From: an archaeon
GTDB taxonomy: Archaea; Aenigmatarchaeota; Aenigmatarchaeia; GW2011-AR5
NCBI GenBank assembly: GCA_016191585.1
Contig: JACPVU010000008.1
Coordinates: forward strand, 1 to 33,829
Length of the DNA stretch: 33,829 bases
Reading direction: 5' to 3'
In this document: positions 1-8,500 of the stretch, piece after piece
Position numbering within the stretch: position 1 is the first letter of the stretch
Layout: each line of letters opens with the position of its first letter
The notes under the pieces: model-generated
What the model was told of the DNA's origin: nothing
The model's input: only the letters and a program-made list of their open reading frames with translations
The model's database searches: none
Translations under genes and position numbers: made by a program

Positions 1-126
1 AAATAAATCCATATCGGTATAGAAAATTATGCGTTAAAACAATTAGTTGTAAAATATAGTTTGGAAAATATACAAAATCTATTTATATACGAACTAAGTT
101 TTAAATATGACTATACTCAATTAGAT

Positions 127-224
127 ATAAGAGTATTAGTCTTATGAGGTATGATCCCATGTGGACGTCGCCTCTAAGATGTTGACGACTCACCTTCTGT
201 CGAAAGACAGAAGCAATCTTTTTT
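127..224 (+). ncRNA. Candidate structured small RNA with terminator-like 3' end
   Basis: Three hairpins stand in a row with no open reading frame through them. The first pairs ATAAGA (127-132) with TCTTAT (140-145). The second pairs GTG (161-163) with CAC (191-193) and CGTC (166-169) with GACG (184-187). The third is a perfect 8-bp stem, CTTCTGTC (194-201) with GACAGAAG (206-213), closed by a GAAA tetraloop. A T-run at 219-224 follows, as expected of a plus-strand terminator. A TATA-like TTTAAATA at 100-107 would start a transcript close to the first hairpin; another, TTTATATA, lies at 82-89. The last bases overlap the stop codon of the convergent minus-strand gene. I recognise no known RNA family. 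It could instead be only the end of a transcript that begins outside the window. Confidence 0.4.
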
Positions 225-885
225 ATATTTCTCTGAAATGAATTCTTTTTGGGTCAAAATCATATTTGTTATCGATATAGTACCCTAATACAATGTCTAC
301 AGATTGAATTTCTTTGGATTCATTAATTTGCGTCTTACTAGCATAGAAGTCAATAATACATCCATTCAGTAATTTTATTGTTGCTCTCATCTTTTGGTCT
401 TCTCTCGTGTTCTTTAGAACCGCAATTACTTTGCCTGTCGCCCTCAGTCCTATTTGGCGTATCAGGTTTTCGATAAATATATTCGTGCCATGCTTCTGAT
501 GACGAATATTGTAGTCTTCGTTTACTTTAACTTCAATATCACAATCCTTCTTTTGTGATTTAATCCACGACTCCAAGTCTTCTGAAATACAATTTGGTAT
601 ATGGAACAAGTAATAGTCTTTGTGTGAGTATCTTTGAGGAATTCTATGTTGAAATATGTTTATCTTAATTTTAAGTGAATTATTTACAAGAGAAACTATA
701 TCATTTCTGCACAAGCCTTTTTGTTTATTTGTTAATTTATGATAATGAAACGGGGATCTGATACCTCTTTTAACAAATATTTTTTCCATATCCGCATAAA
801 ACTCAAATATTTCCTTGTAACTTCCTGAAATTACTCCACTGAATTTCAACTGTTTTGCCGAATCGATAGCTATAAAATATGCCAT
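223..885 (-). CDS. DUF3800-like protein (putative RNase H-fold)
   Basis: Function unproven; DUF3800 proteins have an RNase H-like fold and are common in mobile or defence contexts. From the chosen start the protein has 220 residues and opens with a strand carrying Asp (FIAIDSA), where the family has its FIDESG motif. It then shows a YHKLTN segment at the place of the family's ELHAS region, and ends with SVDIVLGYYIDNKYD, resembling the QIADlvagai helix. The match is weaker than in the broken neighbour at 1274-1899. The frame stays open to an upstream ATG at 1035, giving 270 residues. I prefer 885 because the family normally begins just before the first strand and an AT-rich TATA-like stretch lies upstream, whereas the sequence before 1035 is GC-rich. 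Gene and neighbour lie on the same strand. Confidence 0.5.
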   Translation of the reverse strand: MAYFIAIDSAKQLKFSGVISGSYKEIFEFYADMEKIFVKRGIRSPFHYHKLTNKQKGLCRNDIVSLVNNSLKIKINIFQHRIPQRYSHKDYYLFHIPNCISEDLESWIKSQKKDCDIEVKVNEDYNIRHQKHGTNIFIENLIRQIGLRATGKVIAVLKNTREDQKMRATIKLLNGCIIDFYASKTQINESKEIQSVDIVLGYYIDNKYDFDPKRIHFREI

Positions 886-1055
886 ATATTCTTGTTGGAC
901 TTTAAAGTATTTATGAATAGCACGAAATACGGCAAGGCAAAAAAGTGGAGAACGCCTACTTTTCTGTAAGCCGATCAGACTTCTTAAAGAGCGTTTGCAA
1001 TTCTTCCATATTACTGGATGATATTTTGAAGTCATGCATTAAAAAATAAGAATGA

Positions 1056-1092
1056 CCCAGTGTCGCCCTTCCGAAGAAGGTGCAAGACTGGG
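1056..1092. other. Nested hairpin between the two DUF3800-type genes
   Basis: CCCAGT (1056-1061) pairs with ACTGGG (1087-1092), and inside it CCTTC (1067-1071) pairs with GAAGG (1076-1080) around a CGAA loop. It lies upstream of the 223-885 gene in the otherwise AT-rich stretch 886-1273. It could be a terminator for the gene at 1274-1899, a leader structure, or a small RNA. Nothing decides between these. Confidence 0.3.
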
Positions 1093-1172
1093 GAACATAT
1101 TAATTAATCTTGTATTCTCAGACTTTTTAAAGGTTTTTCATGGTTAGGTTTTGGGCTTATAAATAGCCAAAG

Positions 1173-1180
1173 TATATATA
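1173..1180 (+). promoter_or_regulatory. TATA box for the candidate RNA at 1200-1268
   Basis: TATATATA lies about 25 nt before position 1202, where the folded segment begins. A second TATA-like run, TTATAAATA, sits just upstream at 1158-1166. No coding sequence follows on this strand, so if the box is real it drives a non-coding transcript. Confidence 0.3.
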
Positions 1181-1199
1181 CTTTGTAAAAAATATAATG

Positions 1200-1268
1200 A
1201 CTGTGAGTAAGTCCTTCCGAAAGGATGATGGCTCCCTGGTGAGCTTGGGACGATTGGAAGGGGTCACA
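1200..1268 (+). ncRNA. Candidate small hairpin RNA
   Basis: One long imperfect hairpin. TGTGA (1202-1206) pairs with TCACA (1264-1268), CCTTCC (1213-1218) with GGAAGG (1256-1261), and TCCC (1232-1235) with GGGA (1246-1249). An alternative local hairpin uses TCCTT (1212-1216) and AAGGA (1221-1225). It is markedly richer in G+C than its surroundings and has a TATA box at the right distance. I looked for C/D and H/ACA guide features and could not place a convincing set. The rest of 886-1273 shows nothing else I can support. Confidence 0.3.
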
Positions 1269-1273
1269 TATTT

Positions 1274-1899
1274 CTAATATATTGATTTCAGGCATTTTAC
1301 CTTGTCTTTTATTATGTCAAAATATATCTGATTTTTGTTCGTTATTTTGTGCATCGCAGCACCACAGGCAAAATCCACACAAAAAAGACCCTGATTTTCC
1401 TGTGATTGAAGATGTTTTATTGATATTTTATTTACGGCGTTCATGAGATGCTCATTCTGAGTCAATAAATACAATTCTAACGCCTCTTGCTGAATTCTTG
1501 AGAAAGAGCGGTCAAAAATTATTGATGTATCTTCTTCTATTGACTGCGAAAAACATTTTTCAGCCAAAATCTTAAGCAAGTAAGAATACATTCTTACGGG
1601 ATCATCTTTTATGTAGCCGTATGCATTGTGTTTGTCTACATAAATGAAAAACATTCCTACATCAAGATTTGCAATATCATGAAGTATCCTTTTTCTATTT
1701 TCTGGGGATGTATTAGAGAACTTTATTTCATTCCTTTCTTCTTTCTTCCTCTTTACCCTTTTTCTATGCCGCTTTATTACCTGTTCAAGTATTTTTCATC
1801 TTTTATTTTCAGTGCACCAACAAGAAAGAAATCTGATGGCTTCCAACCTTTCTTAAAGTCGAATCCAAGATCGCCGGATTCGTCAATAAATACGTACAT
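1274..1899 (-). pseudogene. DUF3800 gene broken by a one-base frameshift
   Basis: Two reading frames together make a full DUF3800 protein of about 208 residues. The first (stop at 1777) starts at ATG 1899 and opens with the family hallmark FIDESGDLG, followed by SDFFLVGALKIKDEK. The second carries the rest: a basic helix, EIKFSNTS, IYVDKHN, the FDRSFSRIQQEAL helix and the final VDFACGAAMHKITNKN helix with an Asp that matches the family's last acidic residue. The switch falls at a T5 run, 1792-1796 (A5 on the coding strand); one more base, or a -1 slip there, restores the frame. Start 1899 is supported by a TATA-like ATTTTATATC at 1926-1935. It is a recent pseudogene, a sequencing error in the homopolymer, or programmed slippage; I cannot tell which. 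The upstream in-frame ATG at 2013 is not needed. Confidence 0.8.
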
Positions 1900-2143
1900 T
1901 TTATCGAAAATAATAAGATTCAGAAGATATAAAATACTGATTCGATACATGACATGGCAAATAAATGTCTTTTCTGACCAGTTTCCCCTCTTTTTCTTGC
2001 TAATTTCTTTCATTTATCAGTATTTTCTAAGGAATTCGTGAATAATTTTTGAATTTTTTCTTAAAAACAGATGTGCGGCAGTATGACAGCAATATAGAAT
2101 GAAACTTGTCACTTTATGGTTGTAATTTATCCGTAATTGAAAG

Positions 2144-2151
2144 TATATAAA
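2144..2151 (+). promoter_or_regulatory. TATA box of the small winged-helix gene
   Basis: TATATAAA is centred about 28 nt before the ATG at 2175, so the transcript should begin at or just before the start codon (leaderless). No ribosome-binding site precedes the gene, which fits. Confidence 0.65.
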
Positions 2152-2174
2152 GAACGAATTGCAATACATTTGTA

Positions 2175-2390
2175 ATGTCTCAGGTTAGTGTGGTTGAGAA
2201 AAAGATTATCGACATTCTCGATAGCAATGAGATTCTTTCTACTTCTGAAATAGCAAGGCAGCTGAACATGAGAAGAGAGGTTACAGCTGGTTACCTGGAC
2301 GCCTTGGCAGACCAGGGAAAGCTGAAAAAAACAAAAGTAGGAAGGTCAAATGTTTTTATTCAACTAAAAAACGAGAAAAAAGTTTGCTGA
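2175..2390 (+). CDS. Small winged-helix DNA-binding protein
   Basis: A 71-residue protein consisting of little more than one winged helix-turn-helix. An opening helix (VEKKIIDIL) is followed by LSTSEIARQLNM (first helix and turn) and RREVTAGYLDALADQGKL (recognition helix), then a short wing with KKTKVGRSNVFIQL. Such proteins bind DNA as small archaeal transcription regulators. There is no ligand or metal site. It ends 117 bp before the giant surface-protein gene, on the same strand but with that gene keeping its own TATA box. Control of the surface gene by this protein is therefore a neighbourhood-based guess. The leaderless start at 2175 is well placed against its TATA box. Confidence 0.75.
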   Translation: MSQVSVVEKKIIDILDSNEILSTSEIARQLNMRREVTAGYLDALADQGKLKKTKVGRSNVFIQLKNEKKVC

Positions 2391-2443
2391 ATCACACCAA
2401 ACGAGAAAAAAATATGGCAGGTCAAGAAAACGGAATTAAAAAC

Positions 2444-2451
2444 TATATATA
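2444..2451 (+). promoter_or_regulatory. TATA box of the giant surface-protein gene
   Basis: TATATATA would place the start of transcription near 2475, giving a leader of about 33 nt. That leader begins with a small hairpin, CAGGGAA (2474-2480) against TTTCCTG (2483-2489), followed by TGGGGTT before the ATG. The same order is seen before the gene at 10990. Confidence 0.5.
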
Positions 2452-2507
2452 GGACGCAAAAACAAGATTAAATCAGGGAATTTTTCCTGAAACTTGGGGT
2501 TCATGAA

Positions 2508-5500
2508 ATGGAAAAAAGCATGAAAGGTTTGCTGAAAGGCTCACACAAAGGCCTGATGACCGGTGCAATATTCGTACTTGCAATTGCGCTAGTCCTCGGA
2601 GTACTGTACGTGACAACAGTATCAGCTTCTCACAGCACAGCAACCACGGTCGCTCCGGCAGGGCCTGTAGATACATCGCAGGCAATCCAGCTGAACTTCA
2701 CAATTACAAGGACAGGTGCGGATAACTTTACCAGGATAAATATAAACTTCACGGCTGCAGGGTGGGGCGTGCCAAGCAGCAACAACTCGATAACATGTTC
2801 TAATTCTGGAAGCACCCAGTGGAACGCATCGCTGCCAGGCGGCGGCATAGTAAGGTGTTTTGCGGACGTCGCTGATATAAACTTCACAGGCACAACTTTC
2901 AATATTACTGTTTCCGGGACAGCATCCCCTGCTGCACCGCAGACATCAACATTCACCATCAATACCACAGACGACACAGGCATTACAAACGTGTCTACTG
3001 TTGCCATAACAGTTACCCAGTTGTTTGCCAATGCAACTCTGAACGACACAGTAGCTGAGATAAGCTCGGCAAAAGCATACACGTTCACGATAGGAAACAA
3101 CGGAACAGACGAGATAAACAGGATCATAATTACCTATACAAATGCGGCGTTTGCCGACCCGTCTGCGGGGAATATTGTCTGCCCGTCGATATCTGGTTCG
3201 TGGGGCTCTGCGTCCGTTGATGCGGATCTCAATACAATAACCTGTACAAACAGCGGAGGCCAGAACCTTGTTTCAGGGCAGTCGACAACAATCACAGTAG
3301 GAAGCTTTACTGCTCCTGCCACAGCCGGCGTAAAAACTTTTGATATCGATGCCCGCGGCAATCTTGGCGGCAACTTCTCGCTGCAGGCCAACAGGCCGAC
3401 CGTGACAGTATACGGCACAATGGCTCTCACGTCTGTCGACCGCGCATCAGGCGCAACAACGGTCGCGATCGGCGCGGCTAATAAAATCATGGGACAGATA
3501 AACCTTTCGTCGACAGGCGAGGCAATTTCGTCAATTGCAATACGCGTAAACACAGTCGCGACAAATCTCAACGACCTTTCAAGGATAATGGTATACAATG
3601 ACACAGGCTGCAATGGTACAATAGATGCAAGCAATGATTTTATTCAGGTAAGCGACACTGTAAACCAATCAATGGTGCTCACGCTCGCGTCAACAGGCAA
3701 TATTCCTTCAGGGAAAGCACAGTGTTACCTTATTGCCTATAATATATCAGCGACAGCAACAGGCGGAGACACGATAAAAATATCAGTCGGCGGAACAAAC
3801 ACAACAGGTACAGGCGACAGTTCCTCGCAGACTATTACATCAACTGGCTCTGCTTTCGGCTCTTCAACAGTCACGATATTCGGCGCTCTCAATATATCAG
3901 GAACAAACCGCGTCGCAACCACCAAGCAGATAGGGACATCAAATGTTCTTGTCATTACGTACAACTTCACCGCGACAAGCGAGGACATGAACGTCACTAA
4001 TATACAGTTGACAAGGACAGGCACTTCGCAGGACGCTGACGTGACAGCTGTCGCTTTGTACAACGAAACAAACATAAATGACGGCGTGCTGAACGGAACA
4101 GAAACACTGATAGGATGGAAAACAGCATCGCCCAACGGCGTGTACAATTTCACTAACATGAATTTCATCGTAAAGAGCGGCGCCACAAACTACCAGACAT
4201 TATTAATTATACTCAATTTGTCGTCGAGCGCGACAGCAGGCAGGACATTCGGAGTCGAACTCACCCCAACAAATGTTTCAACTACATCGATTACATCTGC
4301 TCAGGCAATAACCGAGACAGTCACGACAGGCGCTTCAACAGCGTCGAAAATCTACGGTACTTCAGCGATAATAGGAATCAACCAGAATCCTGCGACGACT
4401 GTAATAGCATCCAATAATGTAGTAACCATAATCTACAACATAACTGCCACAGGCGAGCAGATGAACCTTACGGCGATAAACATAACACGACTTGGCTCAA
4501 TGGCGGGCTCGACAAATACAAATATCAGCTCAATTGGATTGTATAATAATTCTGTCGGCGATACAGCACTCGGGAACGCTACACTGATGAGATGGAATGC
4601 AACAGAACCTGTGAATGGTGTTTACGTTTTCAACATCAGTGCAGATGACTCGACAGATATACTGAATATATCATCAGGCGGCAGCCAGCTGCTTTTCGTG
4701 GTGTTCAACATAACACCAGATGCAACAGGCGGCCAGACATTCGGCGCGAACATAGCAACAGCCAATTTGAGCATGCTCGGATCTGCGTCAGGGGTTGTGA
4801 TCACGCCGACTCTGACAAGCTCTAACTCATCGTTGTCGACGATATACGGAAACTTCTCTGTTGTAGTCGCTGATTTGACGCCGACCAATGTTGACCAGAG
4901 CCAGGAAGCTGGAATAATCAGCCTTGCGTTCAAGGCGCTGGGCGAGGCAATGAACATAAAAGAGCTCAATGCCACAATGGTCAACACAAACAATAATGAT
5001 GTCACTGCGGCAAAGCTCTACGAAGACACTGATACGAGCTCTTCATACACTTCCGGCGATACTTTAATTACAACAGCAGCACTGTCAGGAAATGTTGCAA
5101 GATTCGGCTCAGGCGCGACAAATGGCATATACAACGTGTCCAGAGGATTAACAAAAACATTGATAATTACCTATGTCATAAACGCGAGCGCAACAGCATC
5201 CAATACAGTAGATGCACAGGTTGTTGGAGCAGGAAATATCACGGTTACTGGCGCCTTGTCTGGTGTTGCGATTACAACCATAGGCGCATTTGCACTGAAC
5301 CCTGCAGGCACGTCAAACATACTTGCGCTCTCTGCAACCGCGGTTGTCAACGATACAACACAGCAAATAAATTTGAGAAAGAACCTGAAGTTCACGATTA
5401 CAAATCCTTCAGGCGGAGACAGCATAAACGAGATAAGAGTCAATTACTCGATATCAGGATATGCTGATACTGAAACAGCAAATCTGACGTGTCCTACAAT

Positions 5501-8500
5501 AGGTGCAGGTGCGTGGGACAAGACTATTGATTCTAATGGCAAGGTTGTGAAATGTACAAAGACCTCTATAGCATCGGCACTTGCTGCTGGCGCAAATGCG
5601 GATGTCTCGATTGCAAGCTTCCTTGCGCCGGCAACCGCGGGCTCAAAGGTCTTTGACATAACAGTGAATGGTTCTGCAGGCGGCAACTTCACGCTGTCTT
5701 CAAGCAGGCCGACGATGACAGTATACGGAACACTCAGTTTAACAGGAACAAACAGGGTGGCTTCAACAAGGCAAATAGGGACAACTAATGTCACAATAAT
5801 CACATACAACCTGACAGCCGCAGGCGAAGCAATGAATGTTTCTGCCATACAGCTTACAAGAACAGGATCTGTGCAGGACGCTGATATAAGTGCTGTCGGT
5901 CTGTACAACGATACGTCAAATGAAGGCGTGTATAATGCGACAGAAACCCTGATAGGATGGAACACAACGTCAAATGGAGTCTATACCTTTTCTAACATTA
6001 ATTTGATTGTGCCTTCAGCAGGCTCACAGATACTTCTTATAGTATTCAACCTGTCAAGCTCTGCAACAGGCGGACGAACTTTCGGCGTTGAAGTCATTGC
6101 TGCAAATGTGACAACAACCGGCGTTTCTTCATCACAATCAATAACCGAAACAGTTACAACAGGCGCATCGACAGCGTCAACTATTTTCGGAACCTCAGCA
6201 ATAACAGGAATCAACAGGCTTACACCTACAGTGAATGTCAGCTCGACAAATGTGCCTGTGATAATCTACAACATAACTGCCACAGGCGAGCAGATGAACC
6301 TTACGGCGATAAATATAACTCAGCTTGGCACATCGGCAGGGCCGACCAACACAAATATCACGGCAGTCGGATTATATAATAATTCTGCAGGAACTGACCT
6401 GGCAACAGCAACATTGATGAAATGGAACGCAACAAGACCTACAAACGGCGTCTATGTTTTCAACATCAGTGCAGATGACGGAACAAGCATATTGAATGTA
6501 TCTGCAGGCGGCACTCAGTACCTATTTGTTGTGTTCAACATATCAGGCACAGCTGACGTAACATTCGGCAAGACAGTAGGCGCCAACATAGCGACAGCCA
6601 ATTTGAGCATGCTAGGCAGCGCGTCTGGCGTAGCGATCACGCCGACGCTGACAAGCTCGAACTCAAGCCTTGCAACGATTGTCGGCACTTCATCAATAAC
6701 AGGCATCAACAAGGCAGGCGCATCGAATAATGTAAGCACATCAAATGTTGCCATCATAGTTTACAATATCACAGCTACAGGCGAGGCAATGACCTTGTCG
6801 AACCTGAACATAACAAGGCTCGGCACGGCAACTGCGGCAGACATAGCAGCTGTCGGCGTATACAACAACTCTGTAACGACATCGGCAACAGATTCGACAC
6901 TGATAGGATGGAACAGCTCTTCGCCGACAGGATTAATATATAACTTCTCGGCCACATCGCTTGCAGCAGTCGCAGCCGGCAGCAACCAGCACATCATAGT
7001 TGTATTCAACCTGTCAAGCTCTGCAACAGGCGGACGAACTTTCGGCGCGAACATAGCAACGGTCAATCTGACACTTACAGGCGCGACGTCATCACAGGCA
7101 ATAACACCGACACTGGCAAGCTCTAATTCATCGACTCCGACAATATTCGGAACTACAAGCCTCACAGGAATAAATCAGGTTACGGCGACAACAAACATCA
7201 GTTCAACGAATGCTGCGGTCATGGTTTACAATATCACAGCCACAGGCGAGGCAATGAACATTACTGAATTCAATATAACAATGACAGGAACAGCCACGGC
7301 AGCTGACATCCCTGTAATCGCACTGTATAATTCTTCAACGAGCACAAGCATAACAGGAGCCACTGCTGTATCAACAAACGGAACAAGAACAGGAATAAAC
7401 GTCAGGTTTGCAGGAACACCTGCTGTCGCAGTTGCAGCTGGCGGTTACCAGCATTTGATAGTTGTTGTTAATGTAGCAGCCGGTGCAACAGCCGGCAATA
7501 CGTTTGGCGTCAATACTGCAACAGCGAACATGACATTCAGGGGCGGAACATCGAACATAGAGGCAGTTCCTGTTGTTTCGACCACAGCTTCCAGCACATC
7601 GACAATAATCGGCACATCAACAATCACAGGCATCAACCAGGTCAGCGGAACAACCAATGCAAGCTCTTCAAATGTAGCGATTGTGGTCTTCAACCTGACA
7701 GCCACAGGCGAGGCAATGAATCTCAGTGAGATAAATATAACAATGCTCGGCTCGGCTTTAGCAGCTGACGTCACTACTGTTGCTTTGTATAATTCCTCGA
7801 CAGGCACAAGCATAACAGGCGCGACTGCAATATCGGCAAACGGAACAAGGTCAGGCATAATGGTCAATTTCACAAAGACAGCTGAAGCACCGCTTGTTGC
7901 AGTCGCAGCTGGCGGCTACCAGCACCTGATAGTTGCATTTAATGTGGCAAGCGCTGCTACAGGAGGACGCACATTCGGCGCAGCTTCGACAACCGCCAAC
8001 ATGACTGTGATATCAGGCACAACAGGACAGAACATAAAACCTTCAACCCAGGCAGCATTGACGTCAACGACATCAACAATATACGGAACGTCAGCAATAA
8101 CAGGAATCGACAAGCAGGTAACTATGAATCCTGCAGGAACAAATAATATCGCGGTAGTTGTCTATAATATTACAGCAATGGGCGAAGCTGTTAATCTGTC
8201 ATACTTGAACATAACAAGGCTCGGCACGGCAACTGCGGCAGACATAGCAGCTGTCGGCGTGTACAACAATTCTGTCACGACGTCTGCAACAGGTTCGACA
8301 CTGATAGGATGGAATTCGTCATCGCCTAGCGGCTTGGTGTACAGCTTTTCTGGTACACCTATTGTGACAGTCGCAGCCGGCAGCAACCAGCACATTATAG
8401 TTGTATTCAACTTGTCAAGCTCTGCAATTGGTGGACGCACATTTGGTGCGAACATAGCAACAGCGAATCTTACAATGGTTGGCGGAACAACTAATAATGC

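Noticed and set aside
1200-1268. C/D or H/ACA guide RNA identity for the structured element
   Set aside because: A GATGATG-like run and an ACA at 1266-1268 exist, but the matching D boxes, kink-turn and the usual pocket-to-ACA spacing are absent.
1104-1295. A 63-residue minus-strand open frame
   Set aside because: It overlaps the end of the DUF3800 gene and the candidate RNA at 1200-1268, has no start signals and no recognisable protein features.
1777-2013. DUF3800 N-terminal frame starting at 2013
   Set aside because: The family motif starts at the internal ATG 1899, which also has a TATA-like box upstream; the preceding residues look non-coding.
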